This document shows positions 42,814 to 52,183 of a stretch of DNA of 64,000 nt, one piece after another. Source of the DNA: an uncultured Bacilli bacterium (GTDB lineage Bacteria > Bacillota_I > Bacilli_A > RF39 > UBA660); NCBI GenBank assembly GCA_947632375.1, contig CANRPF010000005.1, positions 1 to 64,000 of the forward strand. Direction: 5' to 3'. A program made the translations under genes and the position numbers. How positions within the stretch are numbered: the stretch's first letter is position 1; each line of letters starts with the position of its first letter. The notes beneath the pieces are model-generated. The model saw only the letters and a list, made by a program, of their open reading frames with translations, was not told the DNA's origin and ran no database searches.

Positions 42814-43068
42814 TTAATTTACACCTCTCTTTAATATTTGTTTTAACTTATCTTCACTATCAACATAGCAATATTCTTCATACATGTTATTGTTTATAAA
42901 ATCTATTGCTTTATTAATATCGTCTTCCTTTTCTTCTAATCGTTTTTCTAACATATACATATATTGTCCAAACGATACATAAGCACCACTTAAATTTTTA
43001 TCTTCTTTACATAATTCCAACCACTCATTAACTCCTAATTCTTCTTTTAATTTTAACATTTCTTTCAT
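42814..43068 (-). CDS. Hypothetical acidic protein
   Basis: 84 residues, helical and acidic (LKEELGVNEWLELCKEDK). No family recognised. Confidence 0.6.
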   Translation of the reverse strand: MKEMLKLKEELGVNEWLELCKEDKNLSGAYVSFGQYMYMLEKRLEEKEDDINKAIDFINNNMYEEYCYVDSEDKLKQILKRGVN

Positions 43069-43072
43069 TATA

Positions 43073-43318
43073 TCACTCTCCTATTAAGTTATTGAACCAC
43101 TCTATTTTATCTTCTTGTACGTCGTCAACAAAGTCATAACTTAAAATGATAACCTCTTCTTTTTCTTCTCCACGTACTTTAAATTTTATTGCTATATTTT
43201 TGTTGTTTTCTAAATCAGTATATTGTTTTATTTCTTTTATAATATAGCCTTGTTCTCTTCGTTGTTTACTTATATGTTCTTTTAATATTTTAAATAAATC
43301 TTCCATAAAACTATTCAT
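43073..43318 (-). CDS. Hypothetical protein
   Basis: 81 residues from ATG 43318, GAGGTG upstream. Beta-rich (IAIKFKVRGEEKEEVIILSY). No family recognised. Confidence 0.6.
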   Translation of the reverse strand: MNSFMEDLFKILKEHISKQRREQGYIIKEIKQYTDLENNKNIAIKFKVRGEEKEEVIILSYDFVDDVQEDKIEWFNNLIGE

Positions 43319-43335
43319 TATAAACACCTCTCTTT

Positions 43336-43809
43336 TTATATATCATTTCTTTCAACTATTTGTTTTATTCTACTAAAACTTACACCATACATCTCTGCAA
43401 GTTTACGATAACTATATTTCTTAAAAGGATTATTTGTGTTCTGCCCCTCGTTTTTCTTTTGTCCAATAGAATATAGTCTTTTTATTTCTTTCATATCTTC
43501 TATTGATAACTTTGATTTCTTATGATTTTCTCCCCACAGAAATTTTTTATTATTCGTTATATAAAGATTATCAATTGCATTGTTATCTTTATTTCCGTCT
43601 TTATGCTCCACGTGATAACTATAATTATTAACATCAAAATCGTTTTGGTGGAAAGCATAATAAACTAATCTAGCATAAGAAACACTTTTATATTTTTTAT
43701 TTCCTACTTTAATAGTTATACTTTTACTATTTTTTTTAGGTTTCCCATTTAAGTTTAAAATAGTTCCGTCTTCGTAAACTTTATAACCTAACACTTGTTT
43801 CTCTTCCAT
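43336..43809 (-). CDS. HNH endonuclease (free-standing)
   Basis: 157 residues. YKVYEDGTILNLNGKPKK start, HNH core YARLVYYAFHQND, YHVEHKDGNKDNNAIDNLYI, and a C-terminal helix-turn-helix (YRKLAEMYGVSFSRIKQIV). The pattern is that of phage homing endonucleases that live between genes. It is not in an intron here. Confidence 0.75.
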   Translation of the reverse strand: MEEKQVLGYKVYEDGTILNLNGKPKKNSKSITIKVGNKKYKSVSYARLVYYAFHQNDFDVNNYSYHVEHKDGNKDNNAIDNLYITNNKKFLWGENHKKSKLSIEDMKEIKRLYSIGQKKNEGQNTNNPFKKYSYRKLAEMYGVSFSRIKQIVERNDI

Positions 43810-44062
43810 TTTGTTTTCGTTCTCCTTTACGTTCTATATAATTCCTTAAATTCTTAAAACCAATACTATATATAGTAGCAAATTCTAAACATATACTTTT
43901 GTTGTTTTTGTTGTAAAATTTAACCACTTTTTTCTTTTTATTTATTTTATAAAAATCTATTTCTTTTTTTAGTTTAGCAATAGATAGGTCGTATGATATA
44001 TTCTTACATACATCATAAAACTCTATCTTGCCATACTTTTTTATAAAATCAGCATTATTCAT
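43781..44062 (-). CDS. Hypothetical basic protein beside HNH gene
   Basis: 93 residues from ATG 44062 (or two codons earlier). Basic, with KKKKVVKFYNKNNKSI then FATIYSIGFKNLRNYIERK, a likely DNA-binding helix like the repeat motifs found with homing endonucleases. Overlaps both neighbours. Confidence 0.5.
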   Translation of the reverse strand: MNNADFIKKYGKIEFYDVCKNISYDLSIAKLKKEIDFYKINKKKKVVKFYNKNNKSICLEFATIYSIGFKNLRNYIERKGERKQNGRETSVRL

Positions 44063-44786
44063 TTGCATTAAAATCTTCTCTTTTCTCTTTCATAAGTTCT
44101 TTTTCTTCTTGTGCTGATTTTATTTCTTCTTCACTCATACAATCTTTATATTCATATTCACTATCAAATATTTCTTTATACTCTTTATCTGTTAATAGTT
44201 CAAAACTATTGTCAATAAAATCTATTTGTTTCATAACATAATCATATAACTCTTTGTTTTGATTTTCAAGTTTATATTTTTCGTATTCTCCAGTAAAACC
44301 ATTATTATGTAATTCAAAGTATTTTCTTGCTGTAATCATTTTAAAATCGTCTTCCAATGTCATGTTTTCTACCTCTTCATAACCACCACCTAAACCATAT
44401 TTGATTTTACCATTATCTTGTATATCAATTACAAGAATACCATTATTATTGTCTTGTTTTTTAGGTATCATTTTAAAAGTATCTTTATCTTCTTCGTCGA
44501 AGACGTATTTTTCTTTTACTAAATCAACACCTTTTCCATAACTACCAAGAGTTGTATTCATTTGTATTAAGTTATGTAAAATATCAATATCTTTCCTATC
44601 ACGATTTGTTATTTCAAAGTTCTTTTCTGCAAAATTATTATATTCGTCTTTCATATTCTTACTAATGAAATCTAATAACTGATAAGTTCTATTTATCATA
44701 TAATGTCCATAATTCCATTGTAAGTGCATAGCCACTAAATTTTTATTGTTTTTATATCTTATATATACTTGGCTCCTTTGTCCCAT
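44055..44786 (-). CDS. Conserved phage protein (MGQRSQ family)
   Basis: 243 residues; ATG 44786 behind GGAGAG. The start MGQRSQVYIRY and AMHLQWNYGHYMINRT is a recurrent opening of unnamed proteins in gut phages. Middle NGILVIDIQDNGKIKYG, C-terminus acidic. Function unknown. Confidence 0.65.
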   Translation of the reverse strand: MGQRSQVYIRYKNNKNLVAMHLQWNYGHYMINRTYQLLDFISKNMKDEYNNFAEKNFEITNRDRKDIDILHNLIQMNTTLGSYGKGVDLVKEKYVFDEEDKDTFKMIPKKQDNNNGILVIDIQDNGKIKYGLGGGYEEVENMTLEDDFKMITARKYFELHNNGFTGEYEKYKLENQNKELYDYVMKQIDFIDNSFELLTDKEYKEIFDSEYEYKDCMSEEEIKSAQEEKELMKEKREDFNANE

Positions 44787-44788
44787 AA

Positions 44789-45004
44789 TTAACACTCTCC
44801 TTCTTCTATTTCAATATCGTCTATTTCTTCTTTTAATTCTTCTATTATTGTTTCGTCGTCACAACCTAGATAATAAGATGTATTTTCTTTTACTTTATCA
44901 AAAACTATATCTATATTACCTAATAACTCTGCATAATTATCTCCCTTGACAGTAAGTTGTGTTCCGTCATGTAACCAAAATGTAAAACTTAATTTATTAT
45001 TCAT
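44789..45004 (-). CDS. Hypothetical acidic protein
   Basis: 71 residues. LSFTFWLHDGTQLTVKGDNY suggests small strands; acidic helix and a terminal Cys. No family recognised. Confidence 0.6.
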   Translation of the reverse strand: MNNKLSFTFWLHDGTQLTVKGDNYAELLGNIDIVFDKVKENTSYYLGCDDETIIEELKEEIDDIEIEEGEC

Positions 45005-45021
45005 TTCATACCACCTCTCTT

Positions 45022-45627
45022 TTATTTATTATTCTCAATATCTCTTAAATAATCTTCTACAGAATAATTATCAATTCTTTCTCTTTCTTTAAAATATTTT
45101 TTGCCATATTCTTGCAATTCTTTTATAGTGTTTTCATATTCGTCTTCTGTTAAAGAAGATATTTCTGTTATTTTTCTGCTTAAAGCACCTATTTTGTTTT
45201 GATATTCATATCTTTTATCATTATTTAGACTACCAACTACATCATTTACTTTAAACTCTCTGCCTACACTATCTTTTCCTACATAATATTTAAATATCAT
45301 TGATGTAAACTTTATTCCAAATTCTAAAAATTGTAAATTTACAACATTTGCATTTATATATAAATCTGCTTGTAAACTATCTAACACGTCATTTTTTCCA
45401 CGACTGATAATAAAAGCACCATTTATACTAAAATCTTCTTTTCTTTTTAAAGGAATATTATCAACATCAAGTTCTATACAATTTAAATCTTCTTTATCAT
45501 AATCTAGCCAACCTTGTCCACATGAAATAATAATTCCATTTTTATCATAAAATTTTATATTCTTAATAACATACTTATCATAATGATAACATCTATAAAA
45601 ATTTTCTTCTTTACCAATTTTAATCAT
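45022..45627 (-). CDS. Hypothetical protein
   Basis: 201 residues, beta-rich first half (NIKFYDKNGIIISCGQGW), helical tail. No family recognised. RBS AGAGGTG. Confidence 0.6.
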   Translation of the reverse strand: MIKIGKEENFYRCYHYDKYVIKNIKFYDKNGIIISCGQGWLDYDKEDLNCIELDVDNIPLKRKEDFSINGAFIISRGKNDVLDSLQADLYINANVVNLQFLEFGIKFTSMIFKYYVGKDSVGREFKVNDVVGSLNNDKRYEYQNKIGALSRKITEISSLTEDEYENTIKELQEYGKKYFKERERIDNYSVEDYLRDIENNK

Positions 45628-45638
45628 TTTTTACACCT

Positions 45639-45803
45639 CTAATCTTCTTCTAATATATTTTTAATTTCTAATCTATCTAAATCTTCTTCTGTAAAACCTA
45701 ATGTTTTAAACTTATTGATTATCTCTTCATTTGTTCCATTAATTCTCCATAATACAATTAGATAGTCTATAACCTCATTTAATAATTGTAAATCTCTATT
45801 CAT
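45639..45803 (-). CDS. Small helical protein
   Basis: 54 residues starting MNRDLQLLNEVIDYLI; ATG 45803 follows AAGGAG. Helical, with a GFTEEDLDRL turn. No family. Confidence 0.6.
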   Translation of the reverse strand: MNRDLQLLNEVIDYLIVLWRINGTNEEIINKFKTLGFTEEDLDRLEIKNILEED

Positions 45804-45821
45804 TATTAACATCTCCTTTTA

Positions 45822-46313
45822 TTAATATTCTTCTAAATCTAACATATCTTCAACTTTTAAATCTAGTAAGTCAAAATTTGCTATTTTATTAACCTCTAAT
45901 TTTTTAGTGTCTAGGTTAATAATATATGACCACTCACAGAATAAGGTATTTTCAAGGAAACTATTTCCATTACTCATATAAGGGACAACTCTATCTATAT
46001 AACAATTTAACTTACCTTGTGTATTTCTTAATAAGCAATACCAATCTTCTAAACTACGACTACTTACATTTAAGTCAACCACATTTGCTTTTACACACAT
46101 GTCTTGTTGTTCTTTTGTTGGAATAGAATTCTCATTAATCAACTCTATATAGTCAAAAGTATCACTTAAAACCTTTATTCTATCTTCCTTTTTTATTTTA
46201 TTAATCTCTTCTACAAGTTCTACACCTAAACCGCTAGGATAACTATCCCAATGATTATAAGTTCCCTTTAACTTTCCATTTTTTTTAATTCCATAATAAC
46301 CTCTCGTACTCAT
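45822..46313 (-). CDS. Conserved phage protein (MSTRG family)
   Basis: 163 residues. MSTRGYYGIKKNGKLKG then YNHWDSYPSGLGVELVEEI is a recurrent signature of unnamed proteins in phages and bacteria. Function unknown. Confidence 0.65.
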   Translation of the reverse strand: MSTRGYYGIKKNGKLKGTYNHWDSYPSGLGVELVEEINKIKKEDRIKVLSDTFDYIELINENSIPTKEQQDMCVKANVVDLNVSSRSLEDWYCLLRNTQGKLNCYIDRVVPYMSNGNSFLENTLFCEWSYIINLDTKKLEVNKIANFDLLDLKVEDMLDLEEY

Positions 46314-46314
46314 T

Positions 46315-46608
46315 TTAATTTACACCTCTTTCTTGTCTTATAATTTCAAAACCATTTTCGATAAAATATTCTTCTATTTTACCTCTTATATATCTTGTAA
46401 TATCATAATTTAATAATTTTTCTAACAACCACCAAAACTCGTCTTTATTATTATCTTTATCATATATTTCGTGATTTATAATTATTCCTAAATCTTTATG
46501 TTCTAAATCGTCAAGTTCAAGCCATACATAAGAATATTCTTCATGTCCCTTTAACTTAACAAACATACCTTTTTTATCTTCCCAATAATAATCAACAAAT
46601 TTTTCCAT
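46315..46608 (-). CDS. Hypothetical acidic protein
   Basis: 97 residues, Trp/Asp-rich (YVWLELDDLEHKDLGIII). No family recognised. Adjoins the MSTRG gene stop-to-start. Confidence 0.6.
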   Translation of the reverse strand: MEKFVDYYWEDKKGMFVKLKGHEEYSYVWLELDDLEHKDLGIIINHEIYDKDNNKDEFWWLLEKLLNYDITRYIRGKIEEYFIENGFEIIRQERGVN

Positions 46609-46611
46609 TTA

Positions 46612-47025
46612 TTACACCTCTTCTTTCTCTTCTAATAGATATTGTTCTGCATAATAACATACTCGGTCAAACCACTCTAAATCTTCCATAGCATTTTCCA
46701 CACTTTTATCAAAATCATATTTTGCGTTGTTCGGTATTGCATATTTCATAAAATATCTAGCAAATATATATGTTAATTTATCGTCTTGATATTCTGTTGG
46801 AATATTGCTATATTCTTGTGGAAAATCTTCTAATTCGTCATTTAAAACATTTTCCATTTTATCTATATATCTTTCCAAAAGTTCAAAAGCAAAATCTATA
46901 CTTTCGTCACTTATCTCTTTATCAAAAACGTCTTCTATTTCGTCAACCTCATTTTCAAATTCACTTTTAACTGCATATAATATATCTTTTACTTTATCTA
47001 TTGTTATTTCTTTATTATCAAACAT
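46612..47025 (-). CDS. Hypothetical acidic protein
   Basis: 137 residues from ATG 47025, GAGGTG upstream. Strongly acidic helical repeats (EDVFDKEISDESIDFAFELL). No family recognised. Confidence 0.6.
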   Translation of the reverse strand: MFDNKEITIDKVKDILYAVKSEFENEVDEIEDVFDKEISDESIDFAFELLERYIDKMENVLNDELEDFPQEYSNIPTEYQDDKLTYIFARYFMKYAIPNNAKYDFDKSVENAMEDLEWFDRVCYYAEQYLLEEKEEV

Positions 47026-47044
47026 TTGTTCTACACCTCTTTCC

Positions 47045-47626
47045 TTAAAAATCAAATTCATGTTTTAAATCTTTTTCTATTTCTTTATATAATTCTTCTG
47101 TAATCTCTCCGTTTGTTAACATTTTTTCTAGTGCGTACCCATATAGATAATTTACTTTATTACCAATACTTAAAGTATTTCCACCCGTTAACTGATAATA
47201 ATATTTTTTTATCTGTCCTAAAGTGGTATTATCTCCCAAGTTCCATGTTTCTTCGAGTTTTTTATAGACTTGTTTCTTCTTTTCTTTTATATATGTATTT
47301 ATATATACGTTTGTTTCTTGATTTAAACGTATAAGAAATATAAGTTCTTCTTTTATTCTGTTGTCCAACTCTTCTTGACTATTATAACCAAAGAAATCGT
47401 TTTCGTCAGTTAAACACATTTCCATGTTTGTTGCTAAATTTTGTGTACTTTTAAGTAATGCACTTTTTAAGCCTTTTAAATTATTATTTTTAATATGTAA
47501 AACTAAACTCGTTTCCTTTACACTATCAAGTCCATACTTTATAGTCAAAGTATTTTCGTCTTCAAATTCATAATCTAAAAGCCAACCATAAAGTTTTAAC
47601 TTTTCCAATATTGTTCTTATTTCCAT
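47045..47626 (-). CDS. Hypothetical protein
   Basis: 193 residues, helical with Lys/Glu-rich centre; C-terminus LYKEIEKDLKHEFDF. No family recognised. RBS GGTGG. Confidence 0.6.
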   Translation of the reverse strand: MEIRTILEKLKLYGWLLDYEFEDENTLTIKYGLDSVKETSLVLHIKNNNLKGLKSALLKSTQNLATNMEMCLTDENDFFGYNSQEELDNRIKEELIFLIRLNQETNVYINTYIKEKKKQVYKKLEETWNLGDNTTLGQIKKYYYQLTGGNTLSIGNKVNYLYGYALEKMLTNGEITEELYKEIEKDLKHEFDF

Positions 47627-47641
47627 TTTATTTCACCACCT

Positions 47642-48226
47642 TTAATAATCAATTTCATTAAATGCTCTTAAAAAATCACTCATAAAACCTATCATTATGT
47701 TTAAACTATCAATATCAATATTTTTTAAAGTTGTTTCCTTGTCTTCGCCTTTTCTTTCTTTTTCTATAAGATATTCACACAATTCGTTTATATAATCATA
47801 GTGTTTTTTGTATATTTCTAAAAAACTTTTAAATCTGTTTCTATTTCTTTCGTTAATACTATCTGCCGAGTTATCGTCAAAACCCCACCCATAGTCTTCC
47901 ATTTTATCAAATATTTCTTTCTTTATCTTGTTTTTAGTTATAACTAATGTATTTTCTGTATCTTCCATTAAACTTTCTATATCTAATGTTAAATTATATA
48001 AATTTAATATTTTTTCTAAAGTATCTCTTAAAACCCACCACATATTTACATTAAGTCTTAACTCACCTTTATAATCATTATTTACATATTCTAACATTTT
48101 ATCTATGCACTCAAATAATATATTCCACTCGTTTAAATATCTTTCATTCCACTCGCTATTTTTCACCGCAACCTCAAAACTTTCTTTAATTGCATTGTTT
48201 ATTCTTTCGTCTAAATATTGTTTCAT
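47642..48226 (-). CDS. Hypothetical helical protein
   Basis: 194 residues, almost wholly helical and acidic. Trp pair in NVNMWWVLRDTLEKIL. No family recognised. RBS AGAGGTG. Confidence 0.6.
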   Translation of the reverse strand: MKQYLDERINNAIKESFEVAVKNSEWNERYLNEWNILFECIDKMLEYVNNDYKGELRLNVNMWWVLRDTLEKILNLYNLTLDIESLMEDTENTLVITKNKIKKEIFDKMEDYGWGFDDNSADSINERNRNRFKSFLEIYKKHYDYINELCEYLIEKERKGEDKETTLKNIDIDSLNIMIGFMSDFLRAFNEIDY

Positions 48227-48240
48227 TTTTCACACCTCTT

Positions 48241-48477
48241 TCATACATAATTTTTTATAATTTCTTCTAATTCCTTTATTATTACATTTATTTTTGTATA
48301 TTCTTCATAAATTTTATTATCTTTTAAATCACTATTTAATCTATCTCTAGCAATTCTCAAAAACTCTGTTGCTAGTCTTAACATTTCATAATCATTAATG
48401 ATATTATCTAAATTAAATAACATGTCTTTCCCTAAATAGTTATTAAAAGTTTCTCTAATATCATAATCATATTCCAT
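48241..48477 (-). CDS. Hypothetical helical protein
   Basis: 78 residues, helical (EMLRLATEFLRIARDRL). No family recognised. RBS GAGGTG. Confidence 0.6.
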   Translation of the reverse strand: MEYDYDIRETFNNYLGKDMLFNLDNIINDYEMLRLATEFLRIARDRLNSDLKDNKIYEEYTKINVIIKELEEIIKNYV

Positions 48478-48481
48478 ATTT

Positions 48482-48997
48482 TCACCTCATTTTTTCATAT
48501 TCGTTTATTAAATCTAATACTGACGGATTGTTTGTTTTTAATAGTTCATTTGCCTTTTTAAAATAATTAAAGTCTTTTCCATTCTGTTTACTTATACTTT
48601 CAAGTTCTTTTAATGCTCTTAAAAAACCTTTACTTACTATTTCATAATGCCAATCACCATGTTTAAACCCTAATTCTTCATAATACCAATAATTTTCTAT
48701 TTCATACCCACAAGTGAGATAATCTTTTAATTCTTTAGTCCTTTTGTCTTGTATTACATAATCAGCACTAGCATAGTCCCCTATTAAAATTAAATCGTCT
48801 TTATCTTCTTTATATATTAAATCTTCTTTATATTCTGTTCTAGTCCATACACTATGATATATACTATCTATCATACATTGTATTTTCCATATATTTTCAA
48901 CCTCTTCTTCTGTTAGTTGTTCGTCATGATTAATTTCTATGTCTCCCAAATACTCATAACACATTTTCAACTCTGTTAAAATCTCTTTTTCTGTCAT
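48482..48997 (-). CDS. Paralogue A of the LKMCYEYL pair
   Basis: 171 residues. Shares ILTELKMCYEYLGDI, the YYEEL segment and a C-terminal GFLRALKELESISKQ block with the gene at 49237. Acidic, unknown function. The pair is a clear tandem duplication separated by one small gene. Confidence 0.65.
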   Translation of the reverse strand: MTEKEILTELKMCYEYLGDIEINHDEQLTEEEVENIWKIQCMIDSIYHSVWTRTEYKEDLIYKEDKDDLILIGDYASADYVIQDKRTKELKDYLTCGYEIENYWYYEELGFKHGDWHYEIVSKGFLRALKELESISKQNGKDFNYFKKANELLKTNNPSVLDLINEYEKMR

Positions 48998-49015
48998 TTT
49001 ATTTCACCTCTTTAA

Positions 49016-49240
49016 TTATATCTCTTTCATTATATTATTAATCTTTTGCTTATCTTTATTATCAATAAACTCATATAAACATTGACAATTAATAATATCT
49101 TTCATTTCTATTTTATTTCTAATTAATTCTCTATCTTCAAAATCATATAAATAATAGATATTATTTTTACTTTTTCTTAACTCAAATCTATCACAACTTG
49201 CTTTTGCTAAAATTCTATTGAAAAAATCTAAATTATTCAT
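49016..49240 (-). CDS. Hypothetical protein
   Basis: 74 residues, starts MNNLDFFNRILAKASCDRFE; overlaps the upstream stop (ATGA). No family recognised. Confidence 0.6.
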   Translation of the reverse strand: MNNLDFFNRILAKASCDRFELRKSKNNIYYLYDFEDRELIRNKIEMKDIINCQCLYEFIDNKDKQKINNIMKEI

Positions 49241-49761
49241 TCGTTATCACTACCAAACTCGTCTAAAAAGTATAATGTATTTGAGTTGCAAGTTTCTAAT
49301 AAATCTTGTGCTTTATCATAATAATCAAACTCTTCTCCACACTTTTCACTTAATCTTGATATTTCGTCTAGTGCTTTCATAAGTCCTTTTCCCATTAATT
49401 CATAACCATATTCTACATCTTTTATCTCTTTTCTGTCTGTTAATTCTAATTCTTCATAATACCAATTACCACTAATGGAATATTCAAACTCTCCAGTTTC
49501 TACATCTTGTACAGAATAATCATTATTAACATCTTTTCCTATAATAGTATTTGTTCCAAGTTCTTCGTCTTCTTCCACGAATAAATCTCCACTAGGAAAA
49601 GCATTTTCCCATACATAACTATAAATATCACTTATCATTTTTTCCATGTTCTCTATATCTTTTTTATGAACATATCTTAATTGTTCCTTTTCGTTTTTGT
49701 TTATATCTAATAAATATTCATAACACATTTTTAATTCTGCTAAAATCTTTTTATTACTCAT
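49237..49761 (-). CDS. Paralogue B of the LKMCYEYL pair
   Basis: 174 residues. Shares ILAELKMCYEYLLDI, NWYYEELEL and GLMKALDEISRLSEKCG with 48482. Acidic; function unknown. Confidence 0.65.
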   Translation of the reverse strand: MSNKKILAELKMCYEYLLDINKNEKEQLRYVHKKDIENMEKMISDIYSYVWENAFPSGDLFVEEDEELGTNTIIGKDVNNDYSVQDVETGEFEYSISGNWYYEELELTDRKEIKDVEYGYELMGKGLMKALDEISRLSEKCGEEFDYYDKAQDLLETCNSNTLYFLDEFGSDNE

Positions 49762-50084
49762 TTTCTATCTCTCCTTTCGTTTTCAATATTTATTTTTTCT
49801 AATACTATATAGAACATCTCTGTAAAATTTCCTATAAAATCATTAAATACTTGATAAACCTCTACTAAATTCTTATTCTGTTCCTTTAATACACGTTTAT
49901 CTCTATGTGGAATAACATACCACTCTTCGTTTTTTTCTTCTGCAAGTATTATATCATTAATATAATTAATCAAATATTCTTTTGCACTTTTCTTATCTTG
50001 ATATAAACCAATTATACGAGTATTTAATTGTTGTTTTTTCATATTCCTTACCTCGTCAATATAAGTTTCATATAATAAATACAT
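49758..50084 (-). CDS. Hypothetical protein
   Basis: 108 residues; ATG 50084 follows AAGGAG by eight bases, though an internal ATG at 50042 also has a ribosome-like site. First gene after the class 2 promoter at 50117. No family recognised. Confidence 0.6.
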   Translation of the reverse strand: MYLLYETYIDEVRNMKKQQLNTRIIGLYQDKKSAKEYLINYINDIILAEEKNEEWYVIPHRDKRVLKEQNKNLVEVYQVFNDFIGNFTEMFYIVLEKINIENERRDRK

Positions 50085-50116
50085 AATCTAATCTCCTTTT
50101 CTTTTTCTTTACACTT

Positions 50117-50165
50117 ATTATATCATATTACTTTTAATATATTCACTTTTTTTACACTTTTTTTT
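50117..50165 (-). promoter_or_regulatory. Class 2 early promoter, copy A
   Basis: Minus strand: AAAGTGTAAAAAAAGTGAATAT, spacer, TGATATAAT (-10 at 50122-50117), then AAGTGTAAAG and a purine-rich leader. Two AAAGTG repeats 11 bases apart replace a TTGACA box. Confidence 0.65.
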
Positions 50166-50385
50166 ATAAAATTTCATAATCTTCATTTAAGATACACTCA
50201 ATAATATATTTTTCACTTGGAAATAAACCTAGCCACTCTCCAATTTCTATTGTTTCTTCGTATTCTCCGTATCTTATAACTAATTTATTGCCAGTTTTGT
50301 TTTCAATGTCATAAGCAAAATCAAAACCTTTATTATCTTCATAAACTATAAAATCATTATTTTCAAATATTTTCTTTAATGTCAT
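50164..50385 (-). CDS. Hypothetical acidic protein
   Basis: 73 residues; FENNDFIVYEDNKGFDFAYD start, acidic. Its stop lies within the promoter element. No family recognised. Confidence 0.6.
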   Translation of the reverse strand: MTLKKIFENNDFIVYEDNKGFDFAYDIENKTGNKLVIRYGEYEETIEIGEWLGLFPSEKYIIECILNEDYEIL

Positions 50386-50387
50386 TA

Positions 50388-51044
50388 TTAAACACCTCTT
50401 TTATAATATTTATCTTCTACATATCTTTCAAGACAACTATAAATACCTTGTTCATTTGTATTATATTCACTAGCCTTAAAATCTTTTGCAATTTTAACAC
50501 AAAATTTGTATGCTAAATCGTTCTCACTAGGAAGAAAGTTTTTTAATAAATCTCTTAATACAAATATTATATAACTATCACTATCAAGAAGATATGTTTT
50601 TTCTTTTTCTAATTCTTCTAAAACATCTAATAGACTTTTCATTTCAATATTATAATCGTTTTCACTATAATCATGCTCTTTAGCCCATGTTCTTAAATTT
50701 ATAATTCTATCTTTAATAGTTTCTATATCATTTATATATAGATTATCTTCATAATAACCATAAGAATATATATCTACCTCTCCACTTATATACCACTCAT
50801 GCTCTTTATTGTCTGTATCAAAATTTTTGTCGTTTGCAAATAGTGTTATATTATAACCACTAGCATTAATAGGTATATAACCAGTCCAAAAATCTATGTC
50901 AACGTCTACACCACCACAACTGATGTCAAAATCTTCGTTATTAACAACCTCTTCAATACCACCTTTATTAAATAAATCTACTGCTTTTTTATAACCCTCG
51001 TAAGCAAGTTTATAATCAAAATAGTTTCTTCCTCTATTATTCAT
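50388..51044 (-). CDS. Hypothetical protein
   Basis: 218 residues. Contains YEGYKKAVDLFNKGGIEEV and DISCGGVDVDIDFWTGYIP, the second looking like a small beta domain. Acidic. No family recognised. Confidence 0.6.
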   Translation of the reverse strand: MNNRGRNYFDYKLAYEGYKKAVDLFNKGGIEEVVNNEDFDISCGGVDVDIDFWTGYIPINASGYNITLFANDKNFDTDNKEHEWYISGEVDIYSYGYYEDNLYINDIETIKDRIINLRTWAKEHDYSENDYNIEMKSLLDVLEELEKEKTYLLDSDSYIIFVLRDLLKNFLPSENDLAYKFCVKIAKDFKASEYNTNEQGIYSCLERYVEDKYYKRGV

Positions 51045-51046
51045 AT

Positions 51047-51289
51047 TTAATCACTCTCCTTATTTATTTTTTTTCTTTTATTAATCTCTTTTTTGCTCCT
51101 AGCAAAATTTTTATTTTGTAATCTTTTTTTCTTTTTATATATTCTTGCATTTGCATTATGATGTTTTCTGCTTTCATTATTCTTTATTAAAAGCCTTTCA
51201 AGACACTCTATTATCTCTTCGTCTTTTTCTTTAGATTTAATTTTATACAATATCTCTCTATCTTTTTCATTTATATAAATATGTGCCAT
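51047..51289 (-). CDS. Small basic protein
   Basis: 80 residues from ATG 51289 behind GGGGTG. Helical first half, then a Lys/Arg-rich tail (NANARIYKKKKRLQNKNF), rare among these acidic neighbours; possible nucleic acid or ribosome binder. Confidence 0.55.
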   Translation of the reverse strand: MAHIYINEKDREILYKIKSKEKDEEIIECLERLLIKNNESRKHHNANARIYKKKKRLQNKNFARSKKEINKRKKINKESD

Positions 51290-51290
51290 A

Positions 51291-51779
51291 TTATACACCC
51301 CTATTCTTCTTTAATCTTTCTTCTTCTTTTTCTAAACACTTTTCACAATAAGCACTTTCATAATCTTCTTTCTTTTCTCCACATATCATACAAAACCACT
51401 TGTTCTTTTCTTCTTGTTCTAAATTATCAAGAAAATCTCTAAAATTATCTAGCCAAACTTTCATACCTTTATCTGTATATTTTTTTGCAATAGTATAAAA
51501 ATCTTCAAGACTACTTATTAAACAATCTTCTCCTAGGTAATCGTCTATTTCATATTGCCACTCTGTTTTATAGTAATCTATTGCTCTACCTACTGCATGA
51601 CTGATAATTTCTTCAATTGTATCATTTTCCCATACATTTTCTTTTGTTTGCAAATCAAACAAATCAAATTTATCTCCATTTCTTACAACACACCACTCAT
51701 AGTAATTTAAAAACTCGTCTAAATACTTTAGTTTTTCGTCTTTTGTGATGTCATAAAAACTAACTACATCTTTTTTCAT
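51291..51779 (-). CDS. Paralogue A of the LYG/TKD pair, with zinc ribbon
   Basis: 162 residues. N-terminus MKKDVVSFYDITKDEKLKYL and FDLQTKENV match the gene at 51783. A C-terminal extra CMICGEKKEDYESAYCEKC adds a zinc ribbon not present in the paralogue. Confidence 0.65.
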   Translation of the reverse strand: MKKDVVSFYDITKDEKLKYLDEFLNYYEWCVVRNGDKFDLFDLQTKENVWENDTIEEIISHAVGRAIDYYKTEWQYEIDDYLGEDCLISSLEDFYTIAKKYTDKGMKVWLDNFRDFLDNLEQEEKNKWFCMICGEKKEDYESAYCEKCLEKEEERLKKNRGV

Positions 51780-51782
51780 ATT

Positions 51783-52181
51783 TTAAACCTCTTTCTTTAC
51801 TTTGTTTATTGACTTAATAAACTTACTTAATAAATCTCTAATCTCTTTATCTTCATTGATGTCTATATAACTATTTGCTATCTTATAAACATTTTTTGCA
51901 TTAATCACAAACTCTCTTTTCTCCCATTTATCTGCTAAATCAAGATAGTAATTAATTCCATAACCAATAGTATAATATAATATATATTGTCTAGTAAACC
52001 CTTTAATTATAGCATTTAAACTACAATTATTATATACATCTCCAGTCTGTAAATCTAATATTCTAAAAGTCCTATTCACACTCGGTTTTATTAAAAATTC
52101 CATTTCCTTAATAAACCTATCTAATACTTTTAATTTATTATCTTTAGTGAGACCATAAAGACTAACAATTCCTTTTTTCAT
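51783..52181 (-). CDS. Paralogue B of the LYG/TKD pair
   Basis: 132 residues. MKKGIVSLYGLTKDNKLKVL and ILDLQTGDVY match 51291; it lacks the zinc ribbon. Function unknown. Confidence 0.65.
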   Translation of the reverse strand: MKKGIVSLYGLTKDNKLKVLDRFIKEMEFLIKPSVNRTFRILDLQTGDVYNNCSLNAIIKGFTRQYILYYTIGYGINYYLDLADKWEKREFVINAKNVYKIANSYIDINEDKEIRDLLSKFIKSINKVKKEV

Positions 52182-52183
52182 AT